From: Mycolicibacterium septicum DSM 44393
GTDB lineage: Bacteria > Actinomycetota > Actinomycetes > Mycobacteriales > Mycobacteriaceae
Length of the DNA stretch: 64,000 bases
NCBI RefSeq assembly: GCF_000455325.1
Contig: NZ_HG322953.1
Location: forward strand, 896,521-960,520
Reading direction: 5' to 3'
The notes beneath the pieces were generated by a model that saw nothing but the letters and a program-made list of their open reading frames with translations, made no database searches and was not told the origin of the DNA. The position numbers and the translations under genes were made by a program. Shown here piece by piece: positions 16,276-25,404 of this stretch. Every line of letters begins with the position of its first letter. The first letter of the stretch is position 1.

Positions 16276-19170
16276 GTGGCTGACCGCCTGATCGTGAAGG
16301 GTGCCCGCGAGCACAATCTGCGAGGTGTCGACCTCGATCTGCCGCGTGATGCGCTGATCGTGTTCACCGGCCTGTCCGGGTCCGGCAAATCCTCGCTGGC
16401 GTTCGACACCATCTTCGCCGAGGGCCAGCGCCGTTATGTCGAGTCGCTGTCGGCCTACGCCCGGCAGTTCCTCGGACAGATGGACAAACCCGATGTGGAC
16501 TTCATCGAGGGCCTGTCGCCCGCGGTGTCGATCGATCAGAAGTCGACCAACCGCAACCCGCGCTCGACGGTGGGCACCATCACCGAGGTCTACGACTACC
16601 TGCGTCTGCTGTACGCCCGCGCGGGCACCCCGCACTGCCCGGTCTGTGGTGAGCGCATCGCCCGCCAGACCCCGCAGCAGATCGTGGACCAGGTCCTGGC
16701 CATGGACGAGGGCCTGCGCTTCCAGGTGCTGGCTCCGGTGGTCCGTACCCGCAAGGGCGAGTTCGTCGACCTGTTCGAGAAGCTCAACAGCCAGGGCTAC
16801 AGCCGGGTGCGGGTGGACGGCGTGGTGCATTCGCTCACCGATCCGCCCAAGCTCAAGAAGCAGGAAAAGCACGACATCGAGGTGGTCGTCGACCGGCTGA
16901 CGGTCAAGGCCAGCTCCAAGCAGCGGCTCACCGACTCGGTGGAGACCGCGCTGAACCTGGCCGACGGCATCGTGGTGCTGGAGTTCGTCGACCGCGAGGA
17001 CGACCATCCGCACCGCGAGCAGCGCTTCTCCGAGAAGCTGGCCTGCCCGAACGGTCACCCGCTGGCAGTCGATGATCTTGAACCCCGGTCGTTCTCGTTC
17101 AACTCGCCCTACGGTGCCTGCCCGGAGTGCACGGGCCTGGGCATCCGCAAGGAGGTCGACCCCGAACTGGTCGTGCCCGACCCGGACCTGACCCTGGCCG
17201 GCGGCGCCATCGCGCCGTGGGCCGTCGGACAGAGCGCCGAGTACTTCACCCGGATGCTGTCCGGGCTGGGCGATCAGCTCGGGTTCGACATCGACACCCC
17301 GTGGAAGAAGCTGCCGGCCAAGGCGCGCAAGGCGATTCTGGAAGGCTCCGACCACCAGGTCCACGTCCGCTACAAGAACCGCTACGGCCGCACCCGGTCC
17401 TATTACGCCGATTTCGAGGGCGTGATGGCGTTCCTGCAGCGCCGGATGGAGCAGACCGACTCGGAGCAGATGAAGGAACGCTACGAGGGCTTCATGCGCG
17501 ACATCCCGTGCCCGGAGTGCAACGGCACGCGGCTCAAGCCCGAGATCCTGGCGGTGACGATGTCCGCGGGGGACCACGGCGCGAAATCCATCGCCGAGGT
17601 GGCCGAGCTGTCGATCGCCGACTGCGCTGACTTCCTGAACGACCTCACACTCGGCCATCGCGAGCAGGCCATCGCCGGGCAGGTGCTCAAGGAGATCCAG
17701 TCGCGGCTCGGGTTCCTGCTCGACGTCGGGCTGGACTACCTGTCGCTGTCGCGGGCCGCCGCCACGCTGTCCGGTGGTGAGGCCCAGCGCATCCGGTTGG
17801 CCACCCAGATCGGCTCCGGGCTGGTCGGCGTGCTGTACGTGCTCGACGAGCCGTCCATCGGCCTGCACCAGCGGGACAACCGCAGGCTGATCGACACCCT
17901 CGTGCGGTTGCGCGACCTGGGCAACACCCTGATCGTCGTCGAACACGACCTGGACACCATCGCGCACGCCGACTGGGTCGTCGACATCGGCCCGGCGGCC
18001 GGTGAGCACGGCGGCCAGATCGTCCACAGCGGGACCTATCAGGATCTGCTGACCAATCCCGAATCCATCACCGGCGCTTATCTTTCCGGCAAGGAGAGCA
18101 TCGAGGTCCCCGCCATCCGGCGGCCCACCGACAAGCGCCGTCAGGTCACCGTGGTCGGCGCGCGGGAGAACAACCTCAAGGAGATCGACGTCGCGTTCCC
18201 GCTGGGCGTGCTGACGTCGGTCACCGGGGTGTCCGGTTCGGGCAAGTCGACCCTGGTCAACGACATCCTGGCTTCGGTGATGGCCAACAAACTCAACGGT
18301 GCCCGGCAGGTGCCCGGCAGGCACACCCGGGTCAACGGGCTCGACCAGCTGGACAAGCTGGTCCGCGTCGACCAGTCGCCGATCGGCCGCACGCCGCGGT
18401 CCAACCCCGCCACCTACACCGGGGTGTTCGACAAGATCCGGTCACTGTTCGCCGCCACCACCGAGGCCAAGGTCCGCGGCTACCAGCCTGGCCGGTTCTC
18501 GTTCAACGTCAAGGGCGGCCGGTGTGAGGCCTGCTCGGGTGACGGCACCATCAAGATCGAGATGAACTTCCTGCCCGACGTCTATGTGCCGTGCGAGGTC
18601 TGCCAGGGTGCCCGGTACAACCGGGAAACCCTTGAGGTGCACTACAAGGGCAAGACCATCGCCGAGGTGCTGGACCTGTCGATCGAGGAGGCCGCCGAGT
18701 TCTTCGAGCCGATCAGCTCGATCCACCGCTACCTCAAGACCCTCGTCGACGTCGGGCTGGGGTACGTGCGGTTGGGGCAGCCGGCGCCGACGCTGTCCGG
18801 CGGCGAGGCTCAACGCGTCAAGCTGGCCGCCGAACTGCAGAAGCGCTCCACCGGGCGCACCGTCTACATCCTCGACGAGCCGACCACCGGCCTGCATTTC
18901 GAGGACATCCGCAAGCTGCTCAAGGTGATCAACGGCCTTGTCGAAAAAGGCAATACGGTGATCGTCATCGAGCACAACCTCGACGTGATCAAGACCTCGG
19001 ACTGGATCGTGGACATGGGTCCGGAGGGCGGGGCCGGGGGCGGGACGGTCGTCGCGCAGGGCACGCCCGAGGATGTGGCGGCGAACCCGGACAGCTACAC
19101 CGGCCAGTTCCTCGCCGAGCTGGTCGAGGTGACCGCGCCGAAGCCCAAGCGGCGCAAGGTCAGTGCCTGA
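16276..19170 (+). CDS. uvrA: excinuclease ABC subunit A
   Basis: DNA-damage sensor of nucleotide excision repair, an ABC-type ATPase dimer that delivers UvrB. The 964-aa protein has two ATPase modules. Module I has Walker A GLSGSGKSSLAF at ~32-43 and signature LSGGEAQRIRLA. Module II has Walker A GVSGSGKSTL and signature LSGGEAQRVKLA. Zinc sites are visible as CPVCGE (start of the first zinc module), CPNG...CPECTG, CPECNG and the C-terminal CEACSGDG...CEVCQG. Length and motif order are normal. A GAAAGGA ribosome site precedes the GTG at 16276. It is convergent with the small membrane-protein operon, whose last stop codon is 10 nt away. Confidence 0.98.
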   Translation: MADRLIVKGAREHNLRGVDLDLPRDALIVFTGLSGSGKSSLAFDTIFAEGQRRYVESLSAYARQFLGQMDKPDVDFIEGLSPAVSIDQKSTNRNPRSTVGTITEVYDYLRLLYARAGTPHCPVCGERIARQTPQQIVDQVLAMDEGLRFQVLAPVVRTRKGEFVDLFEKLNSQGYSRVRVDGVVHSLTDPPKLKKQEKHDIEVVVDRLTVKASSKQRLTDSVETALNLADGIVVLEFVDREDDHPHREQRFSEKLACPNGHPLAVDDLEPRSFSFNSPYGACPECTGLGIRKEVDPELVVPDPDLTLAGGAIAPWAVGQSAEYFTRMLSGLGDQLGFDIDTPWKKLPAKARKAILEGSDHQVHVRYKNRYGRTRSYYADFEGVMAFLQRRMEQTDSEQMKERYEGFMRDIPCPECNGTRLKPEILAVTMSAGDHGAKSIAEVAELSIADCADFLNDLTLGHREQAIAGQVLKEIQSRLGFLLDVGLDYLSLSRAAATLSGGEAQRIRLATQIGSGLVGVLYVLDEPSIGLHQRDNRRLIDTLVRLRDLGNTLIVVEHDLDTIAHADWVVDIGPAAGEHGGQIVHSGTYQDLLTNPESITGAYLSGKESIEVPAIRRPTDKRRQVTVVGARENNLKEIDVAFPLGVLTSVTGVSGSGKSTLVNDILASVMANKLNGARQVPGRHTRVNGLDQLDKLVRVDQSPIGRTPRSNPATYTGVFDKIRSLFAATTEAKVRGYQPGRFSFNVKGGRCEACSGDGTIKIEMNFLPDVYVPCEVCQGARYNRETLEVHYKGKTIAEVLDLSIEEAAEFFEPISSIHRYLKTLVDVGLGYVRLGQPAPTLSGGEAQRVKLAAELQKRSTGRTVYILDEPTTGLHFEDIRKLLKVINGLVEKGNTVIVIEHNLDVIKTSDWIVDMGPEGGAGGGTVVAQGTPEDVAANPDSYTGQFLAELVEVTAPKPKRRKVSA

Positions 19171-19179
19171 CGATCGCGG

Positions 19180-19746
19180 TCACCGCATCGTGTGGTAGCT
19201 CTGGAACGCAAACCAGTGCGGGCCAAGCCGTTTCGCCGAGGCGATGACATAGTCGCCGGACGGCCGTCGCACGGTCTGGGGTGCGCTGCCGTCGGCGCTG
19301 TAGGCGAAGCCGTCCCAGCCGTTCTCGTCGTTGCGATAGGTGAAGTCGACGAAGTTGTCCGTCCGCCGGGCGACCTGCTCGATCGGGTAGTCGGCGACGG
19401 GGTGGGGATGCGCGCCGACGCTCGCATCGTCGTTGAACTCCTGCAGGGCCCGCTCGAACGACGGCCGCACCGCCAGCCAATGCAGTTGCAGCGGAACGCT
19501 TGTGCAGATCAACACGATGCCCACGATCACCAGCACGGGACTTGCCAGCATCACCGCCCAGCCCCGGCGACCGGCCGTGCGTCGCAGCGCGACACCGGCG
19601 ACACACCAGATCGCGAACAGCGGTATCAGTGCCAGCGTGGCGACATAGAAGGCGCTGGAAGGCTCACCGGGAAAGCTCGCCCCGTAGAGCTGACCGAGGA
19701 CGGCGCATCCGGTCAGGACCAACAGTGCCCAGCCCGCGATGCGCAT
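19180..19746 (-). CDS. small multi-spanning membrane protein, unknown function
   Basis: A 188-aa protein. Residues 1-90 contain three hydrophobic segments (MRIAGWALLVLTGCAVLGQL; a segment around FYVATLALIPLFAIWCVAGV; WAVMLASPVLVIVGIVLICT). A soluble extracytoplasmic domain of about 95 residues follows, with a WDGFAYSADG core. I recognise no family. Its ATG shares one base with the TGA of the upstream HTH_42 gene (TGATG), so translation is probably coupled and the two products may act together. It is the last gene of a three-gene reverse operon. Confidence 0.8.
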   Translation of the reverse strand: MRIAGWALLVLTGCAVLGQLYGASFPGEPSSAFYVATLALIPLFAIWCVAGVALRRTAGRRGWAVMLASPVLVIVGIVLICTSVPLQLHWLAVRPSFERALQEFNDDASVGAHPHPVADYPIEQVARRTDNFVDFTYRNDENGWDGFAYSADGSAPQTVRRPSGDYVIASAKRLGPHWFAFQSYHTMR

Positions 19747-20906
19747 CAGCGCTTGGACAGCGGTGACGGGAATCTGGGTTTGGTGCGCACGCCGGCCAGC
19801 CATTCGGTCAGCGCATCGGCCCGCTCCTGCAACGCGCGGGTGCCGTCGCGGCCGATCTCCTCGAGCAGGTGCAACTCGATGCGACCGTCGGCGTCCTGAC
19901 CCCAGCCGCCCACGATCCGGCCGTTCCACCACGCTGTGGGCCCGCCGTTGCCGTTGGTGTCGAACACGTGGGGGCGATGCTCGCCGAGATACCAGTCGCG
20001 GTCGAACCAGCCCATCGTGGTGACATCCAGACCGGGCAGCAGGGCTGCCCACGCCTCGGGCTCCGGTTCGACCTCGAGATCGTCGGGCAGGACGTACCCG
20101 GCTGCTCCGGCCAAGTCCACCTCGACGGCGCCGATATCGCGCAGCGCGTGGCGGGCCCAGGTCAGGGTGTTGCCGAACCACCACTTGATGTCGGTGACGG
20201 TGGCCGGACCAAACGTCCGCAGCCAGGTCCGCACCAGTTCGGCGCGGGCATGGTCGGGTTCGGCCGGGGGCGCCGAAGCCCCGAGCCACTCGGAGGCGAC
20301 GGTCCACCGTGGCCGCGACGTGTTCCAGGCGCCGTCGTTCGGGCCGCGCACGATCTCACCGCGCACCCCGAGCACGGTCAAAACCCTTGGGGAAAGCGGA
20401 GTCTCACCGCCCCAGCGCTTTCCGGGCGCCGGGTCGAAGCTGCCGGCGAGTTCGGGCAGGGCGGTGCGCAGTTGTGCCGCGGGGGTGGGGCCGTGCTCGT
20501 GTAGATGGGCCAGCACCGCTCGACACGCGGTGTCGAGCCACCGGGCTCCGTCGGCGGCCACACCGCCCTTCTCGACATCGCCGATGAGCTTGCGCTGCTC
20601 ATTGCCTGCCACCCGGTCACTGGCGCCGGCCTGGACCAGCGACAGGTCACCGGCGCGCACGACCCACAGGGTGCGGCGCATCGCGAGGTGTTTGAGCACC
20701 GTGCGCCGCTCGTACAGTTCGCGGTCCAGATCGTCGATGGTGAAGCCGGGCAGCCGCGCCCACAGGGAGAAATACGGGGTGCAGGGATCGGTCGCGTGCA
20801 GGCCGACGAAGGAGCCCGCGGTGTCGGCGACCGACGACGCCGGCCGGCTCAGGAAGTGACGCCGGGCCAGCCGAGCCCGGCGCTCGGCGAGTGTGAACGT
20901 CCGCAC
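19746..20906 (-). CDS. winged-helix DNA-binding protein, HTH_42 (YcaQ/AlkZ-like) family
   Basis: A 386-aa protein of the HTH_42 superfamily, made of three tandem winged helices. Characterised members (AlkZ, YcaQ) are DNA glycosylases that unhook bulky alkylated bases or interstrand crosslinks. Family features seen are ARRHFLSRPA near the start, FVGLHATDPCTPYFSLWARLPGF, the LAMRRTLWVV strand, the central FGPATVTDIKWWFG helix-turn-helix, and a C-terminal STNGNGGPTAWWNGRIVGGW-like stretch (FDTNGNGGPTAWW). A QxQ/QxD catalytic motif is not obvious, so this may belong to the uncharacterised mycobacterial branch. GTG at 20906 is the start. It is 3 nt downstream of the small acidic-protein gene and overlaps the next gene by one base. 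Confidence 0.85.
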   Translation of the reverse strand: MRTFTLAERRARLARRHFLSRPASSVADTAGSFVGLHATDPCTPYFSLWARLPGFTIDDLDRELYERRTVLKHLAMRRTLWVVRAGDLSLVQAGASDRVAGNEQRKLIGDVEKGGVAADGARWLDTACRAVLAHLHEHGPTPAAQLRTALPELAGSFDPAPGKRWGGETPLSPRVLTVLGVRGEIVRGPNDGAWNTSRPRWTVASEWLGASAPPAEPDHARAELVRTWLRTFGPATVTDIKWWFGNTLTWARHALRDIGAVEVDLAGAAGYVLPDDLEVEPEPEAWAALLPGLDVTTMGWFDRDWYLGEHRPHVFDTNGNGGPTAWWNGRIVGGWGQDADGRIELHLLEEIGRDGTRALQERADALTEWLAGVRTKPRFPSPLSKR

Positions 20907-20909
20907 GGA

Positions 20910-21266
20910 TCAGGCGTCGTCCGTCTTGTGCATGGACTCGCGGATCTGCTGCAAGCGCTCGGCCGCCGCCTGCTGGCGCTTCTCGTACTGCTCCTCGATG
21001 GAGCGGCCCTCGGGGGTCTCGGCTGCCAGCTCCGACGCCCCGATGGCGGTGCCGTAGCGGGTCTCGATCTTCTCCCGCACCGCGTCGAACGTTGGCACCC
21101 CGGCGGCGGTGTAACCGGTGTCGGCCGGCTCGGAAACAGGCCCCGGGGCAGGCCCGGGCAGCGGGCCTGCGGCCGGAGCTGCGGGAACGATCTCACCCTC
21201 CACCACAGCGGCCTCCTCGGCTGTCGCGGCGTCCTCGGGCTGGTCCGGCTGCTCTGGGTCCTTCGT
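20910..21266 (-). CDS. small hypothetical protein, Pro/Ala/Glu-rich with helical C-terminus (possibly Rv1638A-like)
   Basis: About 118 aa from the GTG at 21266, or 129 aa from an ATG at 21299. The GTG is favoured because a TAACGT -10-like box lies 7 nt before it, a leaderless arrangement. The first half is acidic and then Pro/Gly-rich and probably disordered. The second half (VPTFDAVREKIETRYGTAIG, then EEQYEKRQQAAAERLQQIRES) is a charged amphipathic helix or coiled coil. It heads the reverse operon with the HTH_42 and membrane-protein genes. The position after uvrA recalls Rv1638A. No function can be assigned. Confidence 0.78.
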   Translation of the reverse strand, partial: TKDPEQPDQPEDAATAEEAAVVEGEIVPAAPAAGPLPGPAPGPVSEPADTGYTAAGVPTFDAVREKIETRYGTAIGASELAAETPEGRSIEEQYEKRQQAAAERLQQIRESMHKTDDA

Positions 21267-21386
21267 CACGAAACCCACGTTACCTGCGGGAACCGACATT
21301 TCTTGGGATCGGTAGCACTTGGGCCCGCCAAGACTTCAGGACACGACGGAGCCATCGGGGCAACGCGGAACGAAGGGGAAGACGCA

Positions 21387-21887
21387 ATGACCATGAATCG
21401 AGTTATCGCAGGCGCCATGGGACTGCTCGCGACCGGTGCGGTGCTGGTGGGCTGCTCGAACGACAAGCCGGCCGACAAGCCCGCGGACAAGCCGGCCGCG
21501 TCGGCGACCGACACCAAGGTCAGCTCCGGGAGCAACACCCAGGTCAAGGTCGACGGATCAGAACTGGCGGGCCTCGACTTGAACTCGGTCACCTGTGTCA
21601 AGCAGGGCGGCAAGATCAACGTGGCCAGCGCCGCGATCGGCGGCCAGCAGGGCCTGGGCGTGGTGATGACCGACGAGGCCACACCCAAGGTCGAGTCGCT
21701 CGGACTGGTCTACGACGGCAGCGCACTGGCCGTCAGCGAGGCCATGGGTGTCAAGGTCGGCTCGGCCGAGGTCAAGGTCGACGGGGACACCTACACCATC
21801 ACCGGTGAAGCGTCGGGCGCCGACATGAAGAACCCGATGGCCGGGATGATCAACAAGCCGTTCACCATCACGGTGTCCTGCAGCTGA
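21387..21887 (+). CDS. LpqH-family (19-kDa antigen-like) lipoprotein
   Basis: A 166-aa secreted lipoprotein. The signal peptide MTMNRVIAGAMGLLATGAVL is followed by the lipobox LVGC with Cys at residue 23. Next comes a short linker containing a triplicated ADKP motif, then the mycobacterial 19-kDa antigen domain: VKVDGSELAGLDLNSVTCVKQGGK, a Gly-rich middle, and the terminal FTITVSCS. The two Cys in VTCVK and VSCS would form the family disulphide. LpqH-type proteins are surface-exposed TLR2 ligands of unknown primary role. A GAAGGGGAAG ribosome site supports the ATG at 21387. It is monocistronic, closed by a strong terminator. Confidence 0.92.
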   Translation: MTMNRVIAGAMGLLATGAVLVGCSNDKPADKPADKPAASATDTKVSSGSNTQVKVDGSELAGLDLNSVTCVKQGGKINVASAAIGGQQGLGVVMTDEATPKVESLGLVYDGSALAVSEAMGVKVGSAEVKVDGDTYTITGEASGADMKNPMAGMINKPFTITVSCS

Positions 21888-21898
21888 TCTCCCGACAT

Positions 21899-21945
21899 GG
21901 CGGGCGTGCCCGGCAGACCTTCTGCCGGGTACGCCCGCCGCTTTT
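21899..21945 (+). terminator. intrinsic terminator after the LpqH-like gene
   Basis: A 19-bp stem (21899-21917 with 21921-21939, one G-U pair) and a CCT loop, followed by GCTTTT. It is one of two classical T-tailed terminators in the window. Its T-tract runs into a TATATG that may be the -10 box of the next gene. Confidence 0.92.
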
Positions 21946-21958
21946 ATATGGTGCAGAG

Positions 21959-23704
21959 GTGACCATCGCCGGCGAACTCGACCGCGCCCGTCACCTGACG
22001 CTGTCTGCCGAAGAGGTCGCAGCCCGCGACCTGCTGGTGTCGCAGCTGCCCCTGATCGAGCAGGCCGACCGCGACGACCACGCGCTCGAGGTGTTCGCCC
22101 AACTCGGTGAGATCTACCTGGTGCGCACCGCGTATGAGGGTGTGGTGGAAAGTATTTCCCGCATCCGCGATTGTCTGGCGATCTACGTTGCCATCCGTTC
22201 GGGGGAGCGCCCCGACCTCGCCGCCGAGGTCACCATGTCCGACCAGGCGATCGATCACATGCTCTGCCGCTATACCCGGCGGGTCGAGTTTCTGGACGCC
22301 GGACTCGCCGCGGCTCGCGGTGATCACGACAGTGCCGCAGCACATCTGGAGGCGCTGATCGAAGCCCCGGGAAATTACCCGGATTTGGCGCCCGAGCACC
22401 GTAACCTGATCTGCCACACCAGGATTCTGATCGCGAGCAGTTTGTGCGACGACGATCTGTACGCCGCGTCGGTGCCGGTGTGGGCCGAGGTGCTCGACAC
22501 CTTGCAGAATGCGGGGCCGGGCGCCGACGACGCCGAGATCGATCATCTTTTCGTCACGGGCGCCCTGGGCTACGGCCGGTTCTGCATCGAGTCCGGTCGC
22601 CTCGACGAGGCCGAACCGTGGTTGCGCCGGGCCGGCGCCCGCGCCGAGGCCCGCGGCTGGAAGCTCGCGACCGCCCGCGCTCAGCTCGAGCGAGGGGCCT
22701 CGGCCTGGTCGGCCGGTCGTTACGCGGAGACCCAGGACCTGGTCACCGCCGCCTACCCGGTGATCGCCGACCATGCCCGCGCCCACGACGTCTCCCGGAG
22801 CTGGCTGTATTTCGGGCTGATCCGGGTGGGGCTCGGTCGCTTGAAGGAAGCCGATGAATGCTGGGAACACGCCGAGCGGCACTGGCGGGAGCTGGGCAAG
22901 CCGATCCACATTCATCGGATCCTCTTGCAGCGCAGCTGGATCGCCATCTTCCGTGGCGCGTTCGAAGAGGCGATGCAACTGGTGGAGCAGGCCCGCCATT
23001 TCCTGGACGCCTCGCCGCGACACAGCTGGCTGCAGTACGCCCGGCTCGATGCGCACCTCGGCAACATCTGGCGGGCCGATGCGCTCGTCGAGATGGGTTT
23101 CGACGGCGTCGGCGAGCCCGGCCAGGACTGGAACCAGGTCGAGGCCCGGCACGCGGCGGGGCTCGGCGTGGTCGACTGCGCCCCGGGCACGCCGGAGTAC
23201 CGCCGTGCGATGGTCAAGCTCGACCGGGCCGCCGATCTGAAGGTTCCCGCCGCGCTGGCAGTCGACTCGGTGCGCTACACGATCACCGACGCCGGGGCCA
23301 GGGCCCGGTGGGCCAGCGGCGTCTCGGCTCCCTTGCTGGCGGGGGCGTTCGCGGTCGCGTGGGAATCGGACAATACCGAGCTGACCTGTGAACTCGTCGA
23401 ATACCACAGCGCGCGAGGAACTTTCAGTGCGGAACCGGCAGCCGAGCCGGGTCCGGCCGCGGACTGGACCGGAACCGCCACGGCGGTGACCCCGGTCGAA
23501 GCCGAGCTCGCGCCCCAGCTCGCGGTTGCGGCCGCTGCAGAACCGGTCGGCGGCGAAGGCACACTGAGGCGGCTCGGACCGTTGCCACCCTTGCGGATGG
23601 ACCCGAGTTCGGGCCCGATAATGAGCCACTACCGGGAGCTGGCGCTGCAGCGGTACGGCCAGGATGTCACCGCGCCCGGCGGGGAATGGACGACGTGGCC
23701 ATGA
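21959..23704 (+). CDS. TPR-like helical repeat protein, partner of the CHAT protease
   Basis: A 581-aa soluble protein built almost entirely of amphipathic helix pairs. TPR-like spacing is visible in DDHALEVFAQLGEIYLVRTA, LFVTGALGYGRFCIESGRLDEAEPWLRRAG, ARAQLERGASAWSAGRYAETQDL and SWLYFGLIRVGLGRLKEADECWEHAERH. Residues ~480-545 form an Ala/Pro/Glu-rich linker, and the last ~30 residues end in MSHYRELALQRYGQDVTAPG. There is no signal peptide or membrane segment. The stop overlaps the start of the CHAT gene, so both are translated from one message. TPR domains commonly sense or present substrates to CHAT proteases, which is the inferred role here. A TATATG/TATGGT box 7-9 nt before the GTG suggests a leaderless transcript. 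Confidence 0.82.
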   Translation: MTIAGELDRARHLTLSAEEVAARDLLVSQLPLIEQADRDDHALEVFAQLGEIYLVRTAYEGVVESISRIRDCLAIYVAIRSGERPDLAAEVTMSDQAIDHMLCRYTRRVEFLDAGLAAARGDHDSAAAHLEALIEAPGNYPDLAPEHRNLICHTRILIASSLCDDDLYAASVPVWAEVLDTLQNAGPGADDAEIDHLFVTGALGYGRFCIESGRLDEAEPWLRRAGARAEARGWKLATARAQLERGASAWSAGRYAETQDLVTAAYPVIADHARAHDVSRSWLYFGLIRVGLGRLKEADECWEHAERHWRELGKPIHIHRILLQRSWIAIFRGAFEEAMQLVEQARHFLDASPRHSWLQYARLDAHLGNIWRADALVEMGFDGVGEPGQDWNQVEARHAAGLGVVDCAPGTPEYRRAMVKLDRAADLKVPAALAVDSVRYTITDAGARARWASGVSAPLLAGAFAVAWESDNTELTCELVEYHSARGTFSAEPAAEPGPAADWTGTATAVTPVEAELAPQLAVAAAAEPVGGEGTLRRLGPLPPLRMDPSSGPIMSHYRELALQRYGQDVTAPGGEWTTWP

Positions 23705-24897
23705 CCGACACGCTGGTATTGCGGTTCGCCGATGTCGGCATCGCGACCTATGTGAGCCTGCGCGTGGTGGGGGAGCCGCAACGTTCGGTCACCTGGGTGA
23801 TCGAGGAACCGCACATGCAGGCGGTGGAGGCCGCTCTCAACCCTGCGCTGCCCGATCCGATCGGTGCCGAAACCCACGGCGACGCGATCGAACGGGCCGT
23901 GACCACAGGCGCTTTCGCCACCGCCGAGGCGGAGTTCGACCTGGCCCGGTTGCTGGGCTCGCACCTGATCGGGATCGAAGGCTGGCAGCTGCTGGCCGAC
24001 TGCGTCGCCGACGTGCGGCCCGTGCTGTTCGTGACGCCGAGCCCGCGGTTGGGCCGGGTGCCCTGGGGGCAGTTGGCGATGCCAGGTCCCGACGGTTTCC
24101 GGTTGATGGAGATGGTGGACGTGCTGATGGCGGTGCCGCCCAACATCGTTCACGCACCACGCACCCCGGCCCGCTGGCAGGACCGCCTCGGACGCCCGCC
24201 GGTGCTGGTGCTGGATCCGCGCATTCCAGGACAGCGGCCGGATTCGGCCCTGGGCTCGGTGCTGGGTCGCCCGTCGCCCCAGACCCCGCTGTCGGAACAT
24301 TTCGGCGACCTGGTGGCCGGCCACGCCGTCCTGCCGAAGGTCGCCGAGACCGTCGAGTTGTTCCGTCGCACCGATATCGACCGGAGCTGGTTGGCCGACG
24401 CGTGCGCCCAGGACCCGAGCCGGCTGCTCTACGTCGGGCACGCCAGTGCCGCTGACGGCGCCACCGGGCATGCCGACCGTGCGGCGCTGCATCTGGCCGA
24501 AGGCCGGCCGCTGACAGCGGGGGAGATGATCGCCGCGCGGCTGCGCATGCCGCCCCGGGTGGCGTTGCTGGCGTGCGCATCCGGCGGCGACTACCGGTTC
24601 GACGAGGCGGCCGGACTGGTCGCCGCCATGATCCTGGGCGGCGCGCAGTTGGTCACCGCGACGCTGTGGTCGCTGCCGACCACCGCCGGCTTCCGGCAGT
24701 TCGGCAATGCGCCCGAGGCCGATCCGATGGCGGACACCATCGTCGGGGTGGATCTGGCACATCGCGACGACGACGCCGGCCTGGCGGTCAACCGCTGGCA
24801 GCGCGCCACGATGCGCCGCTGGCGCGACGGTGACACCACGGCCACTCCGCTGCACTGGGCCGCAATGGCCACGTTCGCCGTCGACGGCGCCCGCTGA
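23701..24897 (+). CDS. CHAT-domain caspase-like cysteine protease
   Basis: A 398-aa protein from the ATG at 23701 (an ATG at 23686 is also in frame). The C-terminal half is a CHAT domain. The catalytic His is H247 in LLYVGHAS and the catalytic Cys is C292 in VALLACASGGDYRFDEAAGL. The typical continuation GLVAAMILGGAQLVTATLWSLP matches the family pattern in which a secondary helix and an S/T-L-W strand follow. The N-terminal ~180 residues are a beta/alpha accessory region with RPVLFVTPSPRLGRVPWGQL. CHAT proteases act in conflict systems and developmental proteolysis, usually controlled by TPR modules, which here are supplied by the upstream gene. It overlaps that gene by 4 nt. The substrate is unknown. 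Confidence 0.9.
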   Translation: MTDTLVLRFADVGIATYVSLRVVGEPQRSVTWVIEEPHMQAVEAALNPALPDPIGAETHGDAIERAVTTGAFATAEAEFDLARLLGSHLIGIEGWQLLADCVADVRPVLFVTPSPRLGRVPWGQLAMPGPDGFRLMEMVDVLMAVPPNIVHAPRTPARWQDRLGRPPVLVLDPRIPGQRPDSALGSVLGRPSPQTPLSEHFGDLVAGHAVLPKVAETVELFRRTDIDRSWLADACAQDPSRLLYVGHASAADGATGHADRAALHLAEGRPLTAGEMIAARLRMPPRVALLACASGGDYRFDEAAGLVAAMILGGAQLVTATLWSLPTTAGFRQFGNAPEADPMADTIVGVDLAHRDDDAGLAVNRWQRATMRRWRDGDTTATPLHWAAMATFAVDGAR

Positions 24898-24898
24898 A

Positions 24899-25342
24899 TC
24901 AAGCCGGGGTTACGCAGACCGCGACGGTGCTCTCGTCGCCGGGTAGGTAATAGGTGTCGATCACGTTGCCGGGTGACACCTTCGCCAGGGCTGTCGCCGG
25001 GACCATCGTCCGCTCACGAACCGGGAACTGACCGCCGCCGCGGCGGCTGACGATCAGGTCGAGTACGACCTCGCGGTAGTCCTCCCGGATCGCGCCGGTG
25101 GCGCGCATCCCGGTGATGACGCCGCGCGACCGGGTTCCGGTACGGATCAGCGCAAGTTGTGTTCCGGTCAGCAATCCCTTGCTGACCAGCATGTGGTCGA
25201 ACTCTGCCACCAGCTCGCCGAGGGTGACCAGCCGCTCGTCGGCCTCGTCGTTCGGGTGGCCACATCGTGCCCGGCGGGCGGCGGTCAACACGGCGCCGGT
25301 GCACAACAGGCACAGGACGGTGATCAGCACGGCGTCGGTCAT
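24899..25342 (-). CDS. small membrane-anchored hypothetical protein in the CHAT locus
   Basis: About 147 aa from the ATG at 25342. One N-terminal hydrophobic helix (VLITVLCLLCTGAVLT) is followed by a basic stop-transfer segment (AARRARCGH). The rest is a soluble domain with helix ELVAEFDHMLVSKGLLTGTQLALIR, GTRSRGVITGMRATG, and a final beta-rich part ending in DTYYLPGDESTVAVCVTPA. I recognise no family. It is inserted on the opposite strand between the CHAT gene (one base from its stop codon) and the next unknown gene, from which it diverges, sharing a ~60-nt promoter region. It could anchor or regulate the module, but this is only positional inference. Confidence 0.72.
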   Translation of the reverse strand: MTDAVLITVLCLLCTGAVLTAARRARCGHPNDEADERLVTLGELVAEFDHMLVSKGLLTGTQLALIRTGTRSRGVITGMRATGAIREDYREVVLDLIVSRRGGGQFPVRERTMVPATALAKVSPGNVIDTYYLPGDESTVAVCVTPA

Positions 25343-25391
25343 GACCACAAGGGTCCGGCCCGGCCACGGCTACCGAACCCAACTTCGGCTC

Positions 25392-25397
25392 TATCCT
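25392..25397 (+). promoter_or_regulatory. -10 box of a probable leaderless transcript
   Basis: TATCCT ends 7 nt before the GTG at 25405, the spacing expected if transcription begins at the start codon itself. No good -35 box is visible, which is usual for mycobacterial SigA promoters. Confidence 0.5.
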
Positions 25398-25404
25398 GGT
25401 GCCG

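Noticed and set aside
15664..18324. Long open frame antisense to uvrA
   Set aside because: Composition is typical of a third-frame shadow (Leu/Val/Asp/His-rich) with no motif, and the sense strand is fully explained by uvrA.
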